Assembly: GCA_021521415.1 (NCBI GenBank)
Contig: JAIQDT010001941.1
Coordinates: 413,081 to 477,080, forward strand
DNA: 64,000 nt
Origin: Bidens hawaiensis
Taxonomy: Eukaryota; Streptophyta; Magnoliopsida; Asterales; Asteraceae
Direction: 5' to 3'
Shown here: piece after piece, positions 35,815 to 47,312 of the stretch
Numbering within the stretch: the stretch's first letter is position 1
Layout of the letters: each line of letters starts with the position of its first letter
Notes under the pieces: model-generated
Told to the model about the DNA's origin: nothing
What the model saw: the letters and a program-made list of their open reading frames with translations, nothing else
Database searches by the model: none
Position numbers and translations under genes: made by a program

Positions 35815-35971
35815 ACAAATGAAATTAACGTGCTAATTGTGAGAATCAAGTAAACTAATTTATATATACAATAAAATAATTATGTAATTACTCTATGATG
35901 TAATTACATAATTACTCTACTTATAAATTACTCTATCCGATTCTCACAAATAGCACGTTAATTTCATTTGT
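35815..35971. mobile_element. MITE with long inverted repeats, copy 1
   Basis: Left arm ACAAATGAAATTAACGTGCT AATTGTGAGAATC; right arm GATTCTCACAAATAGCACGT TAATTTCATTTGT. The AT-rich middle itself folds on TAATTATGTAATTACTCTA / TGATGTAATTACATAATTA. About 155 bp with almost complete self-complementarity; no ORF. Class uncertain, as no clear target duplication is seen. Confidence 0.75.
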
Positions 35972-35990
35972 ACGTTAACTTTCCCCGCCC

Positions 35991-36021
<31 letters not shown>

Positions 36022-36042
36022 AAGAGAGAGAAGGTTTGGATC

Positions 36043-36206
36043 AAATTAAATTAACGTGCTAAGGGGACTTGGGGTGGTGCGTGATGGGTAAACCATCACG
36101 CGTGATGGCTTGGCAAACACCGCCGCCGCCCCTCTCATCATGTCTGATGAGAGGGTTAACGTGATGGCCAACACGTACACAAATCCCCATACAAAACCCA
36201 TCACAC

Positions 36207-36265
<59 letters not shown>

Positions 36266-36271
36266 TGTATG

Positions 36272-36304
<33 letters not shown>

Positions 36305-36602
36305 GTATATCATAACTCATCACAGTAACACCACCCCCACTAAATTTCATCACTAGTAATGGAATGTGGTAGGGTGAGGTGTGACCATACCATTGGGTGT
36401 GGTGGGTGATGGATTTGGAACCACCCCTCCCCCCTAATTGTAAGAATCAAGTAGATTCATATAGATAAGTAGAGTAATTATGTAGTTACATCATAGAGTT
36501 ATTATATAATAACTCTATAATGTAATTACATAATTACTCTACTTGTATATATATAATGACTATACTTGATTCTTACAATTATCACGTTAATTTCAATTGT
36601 AC
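36043..36602. mobile_element. MITE copy 2, split by Harbinger-like MITE
   Basis: Same family as 35815-35971: left arm AAATTAACGTGCTAA to 36062, resuming at 36435 with TAATTGTAAGAATCAAGTAG and closing with TATCACGTTAATTTCAATTG at 36581-36600. Between the halves sits the 36063-36434 element. Confidence 0.8.
36063..36434. mobile_element. Tourist/Harbinger-like MITE nested in another MITE
   Basis: 372 bp flanked by the 3-bp duplication TAA (36060-36062 and 36435-36437). The uninterrupted relative at 35815 reads GTGCTAATTG here, so the empty site is visible. Ends GGGGACTTGGGGTGGT and ACCACCCCTCCCCCC form an imperfect inverted repeat. A TAA duplication with G-rich ends points to the PIF/Harbinger superfamily. 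It contains a TA microsatellite, a 16-bp palindrome (36093-36108) and an 11-bp hairpin (36130-36155). Confidence 0.8.
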
Positions 36603-36625
36603 GTTTACTTTCCTATATATATATA

Positions 36626-36700
36626 TGAGATATTTTGAGAACTTGATTAGTTGTAAGAACTTTAAAAACTCAATATGGACCACATATTTAATTAAATGAG
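36626..36700 (+). repeat. Dispersed repeat, left member
   Basis: Contains ATATTTTGAGAACTTGATTA and AAGAACTTTAAAAACTCAAT; a diverged copy in the same orientation lies at 57362-57435, just outside the other end of the Tekay element. Confidence 0.65.
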
Positions 36701-36796
36701 TATAGATTATGTTGCTGAGATAAAATTTGATTAAAAAATGAATCGTGAGAGAGAATAAATATTTTTGATAATTACACAAGTTTAAATGTTAGCACC

Positions 36797-38890
36797 TGTA
36801 ACATCCTGTTTTCTTGTTTCGGTTAATAAATAAAATATGGGTTATTATGAGTTAGGCTTGTGTTGGGTAAATAGATGTGACTTATGGACTTGGGTAAAAA
36901 GGAAAGAGATAAAGACATGGGTTTAAGCCCATGACCCATCATATATAAACAATAATTAACCCTTACTCCATTCATTTTACACATATTCCATACACCACCC
37001 AAAACACACACTTAAGCTCTCTCTAGTTTCTATCTTTTCTCTAGCCGAACCAAGAAGGAAAACCGATCCCGACCCAAGGTAATGATAGTATGATGTTGTA
37101 TGGATCCAAACCCGCTAGATTTAGTTCTGAAACGACGAGCCGACTTCCTTAAGAAGTTGAAGTCGTGAGATATGGGTGGAATCGGGTATAAACCGAACCA
37201 AAGATGAGCTTAGGGGTCACCCTAGCTCAGATATGGATCGAACATGACGAAAAACGGTGGAAAACGAGTGAGATCTCATTTTTCCGGCGACGACGGTGTC
37301 GGAAAGGCGGTGGTACGAGGTTAATGAAATGTCAGATAATGTTTCTGACATTCTCTGACCTAACCCTAATTCGTTATGGGAACATAACGAATTAACCCCT
37401 GGTTCGTTAAGCCAATTCGCTATGGAAGAATAACGAACTAGCTTCATTCGCTAACTAATTCGTTAAGCAAATTCGTGTGCCAAATCGTTAGAGTGATGAA
37501 CTAGCCCAAGTTCGTTAAGTCCAATTCATTATGAGGACTGTTCGTTATAAGGGTTTAGTTCGCTATGAAGTTCAATTCGTTAACCAGACCAAACGAATGA
37601 GGTCCAATTCGTTAAAAGGACCAGTTCGTCATAAGGTCCAATTCGTTACAAATATCAGTTCGTTATGATAGTCAATTCGTTAAGAACGAGAAACGAACTG
37701 GAAGTTTAATAAAATGACAGAACAGTCCCTAGACTTAGAAAAGAATGATTTAATTACAAAGAAGCCCTTGAGCTTTTTAAGTTAGCAAATTCAATAATAA
37801 CTTAATATCCTGATGGAAAATGTGTTAAGATAGTTAATGGAAATAAAATTTTTCCAAGCTGACCTGGCAACTCGACCCCAGCCAGGGGCTCTACCCCTTG
37901 GACTCTGCTGGGGGCTGCCTCCCCTAGACCCCGCTGCCAGGGGCGCTGCCCCCGGACACCCGTTGTAATAATTAAACTAGAAACACGATATGGGTAGTGA
38001 TAGTTAAATTGATATGTGTAATTGTTATACAGTTAGTCGTGCACAGCTCAAGAAAGGAATACCATAAACGGTGAACGTAACCGAGTTCAGGTGAGTTTCT
38101 AGCCCAGCTCCTTGTTATGTTTTCGGGGCTGTGTGCATACTCGATATGATAGTTAATACACTTCCCTTAAATGGTAAGTGTATGCCATGTATGATTTGTA
38201 CGTTATTTATGTATGTCTTAAATGTGAATGAAAGCTTGTTGGTGCGTGAACGATCTTCGGATATTGCATGCACTGCCAGGTGATGGTTGAGGATTTGATT
38301 GTTGTATATGATGGATGAATGATGTATGTACGTATGAAACTTACAATTATACATATAGAAAGGTATGGCATGATAGTAGGGAAGAAAGGGAGACCAGACC
38401 CTAATAATATCCAAGGATGGAGGGTACCGGACCCTAATAATATCCAAGGTATGTAGGATGAAATGCTCTTTATAATGTAAGGTTAGTTATGAATATATAC
38501 GGAAGAATGATACACAGGTTATGTATGTAATGCGTACCTTCGGGCACATACATGTGTATGTAAAGTAAGTTATGTGATTACCAGAACACACTCAGCGTAA
38601 CTGACTTTTAGTATACACACAGGTGAGTAGATTGAGGCAGTTCGCTTGAAGAAGATACATGGCATGGAATTGAAGATACTGGCATCTCAAGGAAATGTTA
38701 TGATGTTTTAAGACTAAGTTTTATGTTTAAACTACTTTGAATGTTTATTATGACAAGTCTTGATGATTATGTAATATAATGGTTTGAAGTTTTATTATTC
38801 CGCGAAAATTTTAATTAACTCTGATATTTAGAACTGCGTTTATGGGTAAATATAACGTCCAACGTAGGACACTGGTAACGGGGCCTTACA
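36797..38890 (+). mobile_element. Tekay 5' LTR (2094 bp)
   Basis: TGTAACATCCTG start, CGGGGCCTTACA end. It includes the TATA box (36942-36949), AACGAA motif cluster (37360-37700), donor-like CAGGTGAGTTTCT (38087-38099), UUCG hairpins (38241-38274, 38530-38549), two minisatellite units (38390-38450) and acceptor-like ACACACAGGTGAGTAG near 38620. It differs from the 3' LTR in the number of repeat units and many substitutions. Confidence 0.9.
36942..36949 (+). promoter_or_regulatory. Tekay LTR TATA box (plus 5' LTR)
   Basis: TATATAAA, with CATGGGTTTAAGCCCATG about ten bases upstream. A CACACACTTAAGCTCTCTCT stretch follows in all copies and is a plausible transcription start zone. Confidence 0.65.
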
Positions 38891-38893
38891 AGT

Positions 38894-38905
38894 TGGTATC
38901 AGAGC
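38894..38905 (+). other. Primer binding site, tRNA-Met(i) (Tekay, plus)
   Basis: TGGTATCAGAGC, perfect, three bases after the LTR end. Confidence 0.92.
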
Positions 38906-39305
38906 AAAGTTCGAGAGAATTAAGCATCCTACATGCTTAGACTCGAACAGAGAATGAGATTTGAATAAGAAAATAAAGAAGATGCCAGTTCATGAAAGTC
39001 ATGTGTCACTCAAGCAAGCTCAGTAACGGTAATGTGTATGGTTGAATAATAAATGTTAATGTTAGCCAATTGTTAAAGAAAGAATATGTGTGTGTGCTAG
39101 GGATAGGAATTCTTGACTGTTTGGTTGATTAACTGTTTAAGAATAGAATTAGCACAAATAGACTCATAAGAGAAAGTGTGTAGGACACGGAAAGTAACGT
39201 GATCAGCTAATCACAGTAGGCCACTGTTATTACCTGTTAGCCTTACTATCCTTGTACTAAATGATTCCTTAAGTGATGACGTTTGTGTTTCCTTATAGAA
39301 TAAAA

Positions 39306-40082
39306 ATGGCTGGAGCTAGGAAGGTTGCTGGAAAGGGAGGACGTACGGGATGTTGTAGTAGGCCATGCATGGTCTGAGAACCATCGTTAGAATCAGCTAC
39401 TAACACCGAGGGAGAAGGAAGTGCAGTTGCTCAAAACCTGAGTAACAACGAAGGGAATCAACTCGACCCTGCTGTTCAAGATGTCATTGCTCAAGCGGTA
39501 GCAGCTGCTATGAAGGACTTGAATCCCGAAAAGTCTGCTGGAAGTCAGGCTAGAACTGTTGAGAAGTCCGGGAAAAAGAGTAAGAAGGATGATGAGAAGG
39601 AGAAGGAGGAATCAAGTGTGGTTAAGTCGGTGAAAATCGATGATAGGAAAAGAGGCCGAGGTGGGTGCAACTATAAGTCTTTCAAAGGTTGTGACCCACC
39701 GAGGCTAACTGGCTTGGGAGACACAATCTCTACTCGCCAATGGATAACTGTGATGGACAAGGTTATCTGAATTAGCAAATGTCATCCCGACCAAGCTGTG
39801 GGTTACGCTACCCAATCTTTTGGTGATGAAGCTATGTACTGGTCGGAATCTGTTGAACAGAGGAAGACTCGGGAGGAGGTCAAAGCTATGAGGTGGGATG
39901 ATCTGAAGGAATTGGTGATGAAAAAGTTTTGTGCGGATGCAGAGGTTGAAAGGATTGAAACGAAATTCTTGATTCTGAAGGCGGGTAAGATGACACACCG
40001 CAAATACACCACTAAATTCAACTGTATGTCAAGGTTTGTGCCAGACCTGGTGAACACTGAGGCTAAGCGGATTAAGTATTAC
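39306..40082 (+). pseudogene. Tekay Gag N-terminal part (before Athila insertion)
   Basis: ATG at 39306 (MAGARKVAGKGG), parallel to the minus copy. The Gag core appears at 39800-40080 (AMYWSESVEQRKTREEVKAM). A TGA after PCMV replaces the CGA (Arg) of the minus copy, and a TGA follows MDKVI. The frame is cut at 40082 by the Athila-type element; it resumes after 51079 at LRGLPQNVRVLVKAG. Confidence 0.88.
40078..40082. repeat. Athila target-site duplication, left (ATTAC)
   Basis: ATTAC before the left LTR; GTTAC after the right LTR at 51075-51079. The Gag codon affected is Cys in the sister copy, so GTTAC is ancestral and the left copy carries G to A. Confidence 0.8.
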
Positions 40083-41898
40083 TGATGTGTGAAAAACGTA
40101 TATAATATAAAAAACCAAATTTTACCGAATTCACCTAAAAAACACACAATCGGCAAGTGTGCCGGTCGCAATGTAGTTAACAAGTAAGAACGGACATCGA
40201 ACCTAGGACACTATGGGTAAACTCTAATTTTAAAACTAAAAGATTACTAACCTAGACTTTCTTTTGAGTTTTTTAGATTTTTTTTATATAAATAAAACTA
40301 ATAAAACTTAACTAATTAAAATTTAAACTAAAAATAAAACTTTATAAAAATTGGGTTTTACTAATATGCGAGAAACTACTACCTAGGTAATGGAATCCTA
40401 CTAGTTAAAATTAATAGCTAACGAACTTGACTTGGTTGAAAAACAATATCTTAAAAATATGACACTAAAGACCACTAAAATACGCTAGATCGCCTCCCGG
40501 CCTCACCAACAACACCCTAGAACTCTAATGACATGTGAAACTCAATTGTTAAAGGGTTGGATCACCTCCCAGTCTCACCTTACCTAATAATACTATGGTA
40601 CCCCCACAACCCAAATCACCTCCCGGTCTCTTCGGATGCAATATACATTAATATAAAGGGGGTATTTTTAATTAACTTGAACAAAATTTGTATCACAATA
40701 ATCTAAGGGACCTAGGATAACCCACTCCTGTGCAATTATTACCCAAACCCACAAAAGACAAAGATGACACAACACTAAATTACCTCCCGGCCTCTCTAGT
40801 GAAAGAACAATAAAATCTAAACCACTTTCAATACTTATTCCTACGATTTTTTCGACCATAAACCGCAAACAAGTTGAAAACACAAAGTAGACAACCTAAT
40901 CAAGCGCCTAACAATCTCCAAAAAAAAAAGAAAACTATTAAACACAAGTGGAATGAATATTAAAGTAAGAAACTAGATTCTATTACGCAACAATATCATG
41001 ACCAAACCAATTAACAACTTTTACCATAGCATCAAATAAACCAAACAAATAATAGTTCGTCAAACCATTAAATCTAACATAGTACTCAACCAAAACCTAG
41101 GTAGTATAAAGTATTTAGCTACTCATGAAAAAGTATGAAACAAAAATAAATGAGATATTAAAGTTCATTGAAAAGATAATAATGTACTTGTGAACCTCCA
41201 ATATGTGTGCCTGCTTCTTTTTCTTTCTTTCGAATTACACAGTAGCCCTTTATAAATCAATAATAATATCCCATATAATTAGCTTCACGTGAAAAAGTAA
41301 TGGTGGTGGCCCCCCTCTTCAATCTTTCCCTTGTCTCTTTTCTTTACTTTCTCGATCAAAAACACAAAAACCCAATATGATATATTATATATGCTCTGCT
41401 CCACACGTGCGACAAAACCAAATATGATATAATATATATTTAGGGTTTTAATAATTCTCTATAATTAATAAAACTTGAGCCCCACTCCAAACCTTCACCA
41501 ACAAATTTAATTTCATAGGCCCAATTCTCTTTCTTTTTTTGTTTACTTGCTTAGCCTTGGAGTACATTTAAAATAGTTCAACGAGCTCTCCTGCACTTTG
41601 TAAAAAAAATAAAAATCATAAGTAATTGGAGCATGGTTAACATGGAATTTTATCTTTTATTAAGCATGTGAACATGAAACTCCATAAAATATGTGGTCAT
41701 TTATTCCACCAATTATTACTTTAATGCCATTGTGGTCTCAAGTTTAGCATAAATATTTTAATTTAGTTCGTTTAAAAATTTAATCTTTAAAATCCAATTA
41801 TGAGCCAAATAAAAATATATTTAATAAAAAACTGGCTCAAAATACTTGAAACTGTATGAAATATTTATATAATAACATGTATATTTTTAACCATATCA
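40083..41898 (-). mobile_element. Athila 3' LTR (1816 bp)
   Basis: The + strand starts TGATGTGTGAAAAACG and ends GACCATATCA-like (AACCATATCA). Nearly identical to 49188-51074 except for a ~70 bp segment present only in the right LTR and scattered substitutions. Open frames inside are also present in the other LTR but match no protein. Confidence 0.9.
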
Positions 41899-43474
41899 AA
41901 AATCCCCCACACTTAAACCTTTTTCGTCCCCGAAAAATATATATATATTTCAATGAAATCATAATTCAAGACTAGTTTCAAAACATATAGGTTATCTTTT
42001 AAGCACAGATAAACGCAAAAACCGCGATTGCCGATATTGTTGTCCACTTAAACCCAGCCACTAGCCTATAAAGCCCCCAATTGCATTAAGCGCTTTAAGT
42101 TCAAAAATCGCGGCTACACCTACCCCATCTCAGGCAAAGAGAGCTAGAAAATCTAGAGTCAAAGCAGACTGGTTTGACAAATCACCATAAGCCAAGGACT
42201 CGTTGATGGTACTAATTAGATGCACTCGATGAAATTTGGATGGATGAATGGCCATGTGGAGGTCGTACGAGCTATTCCTAAATATTATTGGACTTTGTCC
42301 TATAAATCCTAATTTGATATTTATTGACTAAGAACCTTCGAGCCCCAATAGTGTATCCTCAGAGTCACCATCTCCAAGGTAACACGTAAACTCTAAGTCC
42401 CGTCTAGTATGTGCACATTTGGCCTCTTTTACTAACTTTAAAGAATGCTCATTTGGCATTTTACAATACAAAACTTTCTTCACAAGCGTTTTGCTTTTCT
42501 TGAACTACTTTTGATAATACAATACATAACTTTCATAACAAACTTTCAAAACATACTTCTTTTTTTTCATCTTTTTTTTTCAATCTTTTATATCACCCTA
42601 AAATATATAACTATTTCTAAGCTCGTTAAAAGATGGACATGTGGTGTGTGCTGGTTCGAGTGCATTTAATTCTTACCATCTCAAAGTTTTCAGATTATGG
42701 TAATCCTCCCTAAGCATCGAAATTCGGTATTACCGTTTTTCATATTATTATATATATAAAATCTGCTAAAGAGGACTATCAAAGCTAGTTGGGCCTACTG
42801 ACACATCCCAAGTTTAGTGCGTTATCTTTTATTTAATCTCATATATAATAGTAGTTTTAAAAACCAATCTTAAATTTTTCTATCATTTTCCATTATTTGC
42901 AAAAAAAATCGTTAAAATTTCGGGACATTTTTTTATCTCTTTTTAAATTTTATTATTATTTTTTTTAAACTTTTATATTTTTTTCTTTTTTTTATAAAAT
43001 TTAAAACTGTGTTTTTTTTTACTTTTTATTTTTTTATTTTTTTTATGACCAAAAGAAAACGTCAGTTCCCATCCCCACACTTAAAATCTACATTGTCCCC
43101 AATGTAGTAATAGAAAAAGACAGAAAATAAAGCAGAATAAAAAATGTTAGCAAATAAAGCTATAAATTGGAACAGACTCCCCTGGTAATTATGCAGTTAT
43201 CTTCACAAGTCTCGTTCCAAGGCGACCGTATAGCATTTCATTCGCGGCCGGAGCTTCTGGGTGTCCTCTACAATATGTAGGCTCAGAAAATCCTCATCCG
43301 AATGGAGATTGAGTACGAACAAGAAAATCCAATCCTGCAAAATAAAACTCAAAACAACCCAAAGCAGACATCAAACAGACTCTAAGGACTAAAAAGACTC
43401 AAAAAAAATAATAAAATAAAGCAGAATAAAAATAAACATAAAAGAATACAATGCAACTAAGTTTTATACAAACT
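41899..43474 (-). other. Athila 3' internal region, no envelope ORF; polypurine tract
   Basis: The minus strand ends with GTGTGGGGGATTTT directly before the 3' LTR, a polypurine tract. The word TTAAGTGTGGGG recurs at about 41905, 43072 and 43743. T-rich homopolymers fill 42900-43060. Some Athila elements encode an envelope-like protein here; none can be read. Confidence 0.65.
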
Positions 43475-46400
43475 TTACAACTCGGGCAAAGTCTCGAGTG
43501 TGCTCTCCTCCTCTACTCTCCAGGCGGATCAAGGTAGATCGCCTCCTCCTCGCGATCACCAAGTGGACCTCCAACCTAATGCTTCAGTCTATGCCCATTC
43601 ACTTTCCAAGAATGTCCATCATCAGCCTCTATCTCAACCGTTCCATATGGGAATGCCTCCTTCGCAACGAACGGACCAGCCCATCAGGATTTCAATTTAC
43701 CCGGAAACAACTTCAACCGGGAATTATACAGAAGCACCTTATCCCCACACTTAAACTCTTTGGGACCCTTAATATGTTTATCATGACGTTCCTTTGTCCG
43801 CTCCTTATACCCCCAACTTCTTTCATACGCCTCATTCCATAACTCCTCAACCTCGTGAATTTGAAGAAACCGACTCTTTCCCGCCGCAGATAAATCAAGA
43901 TTTACGGCTCTTAAAGCCCAATACGCACGATGTTATAACTCTACTGTAAGATGGCAGGCCTTTCCATAAACTAGCCGAAAGGGAGTGGTCCCTATAGGCG
44001 TTTTGAATGCAGTACGAAAGGCCCAGAGTACATCATCTAGCTTTTCAGCCCAGTCTCCGCGACTTTTCCCAACTGTTTTCTCTAAGATCCTCTTAATGCC
44101 ACGATTGGTGTTTTCCACTTGACCGCTAGTCTAAGGATGGTAGGCCGTAGAAAGTCGATGGGTGACCCCATAACGTTTCAAAACCTTATCCATCTGAGCG
44201 TTACAAAAGTGGGTACCCCGATCACTGATCAGGGCCTTAGGAGTACCGAATCGAGCAAAGAGTTTTCGAAGAAATCCCACTACAACTCGTGTGTCATTTC
44301 TAGGTAAGGCTTGAGCCTCCACCCATTTGGACACGTAGTCGACAGCAACGAGTATGTATCTGTTCCCTCTAGACATAGGAAACGGACCCATAAAATCAAT
44401 GCCCCATATAACGAAGATCTCAACCACCTGGATGGAGTTTTGGGGCATCTCATTTCGGGATGAGATGTTACCAGCTCTCTGACATGCATCACACGAACGA
44501 ACAAACTCATGCGCATCACGGAAAATAGTCGGCCAATAAAATTCCGCATCAAACACGCGTTTGGCGGTATAAATTGCACCAAAATGGCCACCAGTCGGGC
44601 CCTCATGACAATGTCGAAGAATACTACGAGCTTCATCACCAAAAACACATCGCCGAATCACCTGATCCGAACCAATACGGAATAGGTACGGATCCTCCCA
44701 AATGTAGAACTTGATATCTGCATAGAACTTCTTCTTTTGCTGGTATGTCAGTCTGGGCACTAACTCACCAGAGGATAGATAATTCGCAAGATCAGCAAAC
44801 CATGAAAACCCCTCATCACTCGGCTTTACATACAATAAAGTCTCACCCAGGAAGTCATCACAAATTCCCTGTTCCTGGGTCTTGTCCATGTTGGAATTTT
44901 CTAGCCGTGACAAGTGGTCGGCGGCGACGTTTTCAGCCCCTCTTTTATCTTTAATATCTATATCGAACTCCTAAAGCAAAAGGATCCAACGAAGGAGTCA
45001 AGGCTTCGCATCTTTCTTAGAGAACAAGTAACGTAGAGCCGCATGATCAGAGAAAATGATAGTCTTAGAAAGCACGAGATATGAACGTAATTTATCGCAC
45101 GCGAAAACAACCGCAAGAAGCTCCTTCTCTGTCGTGGTGTAATTCTCCTGAGCATCGTTAAGGGTCTTGCTAGAGTAATAGATGGGATGAAAATGTTTCT
45201 CTCGACGCTACCCTAACACGGCTTCAACATCAAAATCGCTCGCATCACACATGATCTCAAACGGAAGAGTCCAATCAGGAGCAACAATAATAGGAGCACT
45301 CACTAACCTCTCCTTAATCAACTCAAAGGCCCTCAAACACTCCTCACTAAAATTGAACGGCCTATCTTTCTCTAAAAGCTGGGTCATCGGACGGGAGATT
45401 TTCGAGAAATCTTTAATAAATCGCCTGTAGAATCCCGCATGACCTAAAAAACTACGAATAGACTTCACAGAAGTGGGCAGTGGAAGTTTGGAAATGGTAT
45501 CTACCTTAGCTCTATCTACCTCAATCCCCGCACTAGAAATCTTACGACCTAAAACAATACCCTCACGAACCATAAAGTGACATTTCTCACAATTAAGCAT
45601 AAGGTTCGTCTCTTCACATCTAGCGAGCACTCGATCTAAGTTACGCAGACAGTCATCGAAGGAATTCCCAAAGACAGAAAAATCATCCATAAAGACTTCC
45701 ATGGAATCCTCGATTAACTCATGAAAAATGGCCACCATGCACCGCTGAAATGTAGCCGGAGCGTTACATAATCCGAATGGCATGCGTCGGTACGCGAATG
45801 TGCCAAAAGAACATGTAAATGTGGTCTTCTCCTGATCACCCGGGGTGATGGGGATCTGGAAATAACCAGAAAAGCCGTCAAGGAAACAGTAGAACTGTTG
45901 TCCTGACAAACGCTCAAGCATCTGATCGATGAATGGAAGCAGGAAGTGGTCCTTTCGTGTGGCCTCGTTAAGTCTGCGGTAGTCGATGCAAACTCGCCAC
46001 CCTGTTACAGTCCGTGTCGGTATGAGCTCATTCTTTTCATTCTTGATAACTGTCATACCGCCCATTTTAGGGACCACCTGGACTGGGCTAACCCATGCGG
46101 AGTCGGAGATCGGAAAAATCAAACCAGCATCGAGCAACTTAATAACCTCATTCTTAACAACCTCCTGCATGTTCGGGTTAAGCCTCCTCTGTGGCTGAAC
46201 CACAGGTTTAAACTCGTCCTCCATAAAGATTTTATGTGTGCAAAATGACGGGTTTATACCTTTTATATCCATAAGCTTCCATGCGATGGCATGTTTATGA
46301 GATTTCAGAACAACCATCAACTTCTCCTTCTCCCCCGTCTCCAAACTCGAAGAGATGATGACGGGAAGTTGAGACCCCTCCCCTAAAAACGCATTCTCGT

Positions 46401-46569
46401 GGTGAGATGGTAAATCTTTTAGCTCTAAAGATGGGGGGTTCTCAACAGATGGTTTTTCAATTGGAAACTCTCGCTCTTCAACTGCAAGGACATTAGAAAA
46501 TATTTGGGAACTCAAGATCGGTTCGTGTCCTCCTGTCTCAGGTAACTGCTGCTCCTCCTTCTCCTGCAT
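43475..46569 (-). pseudogene. Athila Pol: RT, RNase H, integrase, broken
   Basis: Minus order: RT with WVSPVQVVPKMGG, CIDYRRLNEATRKDHF, FLDGFSGYFQIPI, FGLCNAPATFQRCM, VFMDDFSVFG (about 45695-45675); RNase H with CDASDFDVEAVLG and AADHLSRLE; integrase HHCC ([10 protein letters not shown] ... CDACQRAG), then [16 protein letters not shown] and GQVENTNR carrying the catalytic D, D, E. In-frame stops: TAG near 45205, 44957 (Gln expected in LLLQEFD), 44132 (YHP*TSGQ, Gln expected), near 43930, in KS*WAGPF and KH*VGG. A frameshift near 43510 restores a natural end at 43475. RT itself is open from 46569 to 45208. Confidence 0.88.
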
Positions 46570-47297
46570 TCAAAATCAAATTCTGTCATCTCGAATGACT
46601 GATTCTCCACATCGATGATATGGGTGTCGGACGTGTCTCTCTGGCAGACCTTCGTAAGATAGTCTCCTACATGCATCATGAAACTGTCGATGAAGTAGAG
46701 AGTGTCATCCTGCTGAGTATGCCTCATGGATTTCTGCACGTCGAATGTGACCGTGTCATCATGAACTCGAAGAGTCAATTTGCCATCGGCAACATCAATA
46801 AGAGCGCGTGCGGTGGCTAAGAATGGACGGCCGAGGATGAGCGGGACATTCGAGTCCTCATCAATATTGAGAATGACAAAGTTGACCGGAAATATGAATT
46901 TTTCCACCTGCACCAACATGTTCTCCACAATGCCCCTTGGGAACTTAACAGATCGGTCTGCCAGCTGGATACTCATTCGGGTGGGAAGCAACTCTCCCAC
47001 GTTAAGTTTGGCAAACACAGAATAGGGCATGAGGTTAATGCTTGCACCGAGGTCGGCCAAAGCATTGCTAACATGAAGATTACCAATCAAGCAAGGAATG
47101 GTAAAGCTGCCCGGATCTGTCATCTTCCTAGGAAGTTTGTTCAGTACGGCGGCAGAACACTCCTCACTAAGAGTAACAGTCGAAAGCTCCTCAAGTTTCT
47201 TTTTATTAGTGAGCAAATCTTTAAGAAACTTGGCGTGATTTGGCATGTTCGCGAGAGCTTCAATAAACGGAATGTTCACATGGAGCTTCTTAAGCAT
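46512..47297 (-). pseudogene. Athila Gag C-terminus and aspartic protease
   Basis: Opens with KKLHVNIPFIEALANMPNHA, a hallmark of the Athila Gag-protease border, then the protease with ALADLGASINLMPYSVF (about 47055-47005) and the flap region PLILGRPFLATARALIDV (about 46850-46800). It overlaps the start of the RT frame by 58 bases in another frame, so one frameshift separates protease from RT. A TAA just upstream (47310-47312) separates it from Gag in the same frame. Confidence 0.85.
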
Positions 47298-47312
47298 GTC
47301 GAGAAACCTAGA

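Noticed and set aside
40668..40883. Open frame conserved at 49776-49991
   Set aside because: Conserved only because the two Athila LTRs are duplicates; no protein family recognised.
41899..43474. Athila envelope-like gene
   Set aside because: All frames are closed and T-rich homopolymers fill the region; no membrane-protein frame can be traced.
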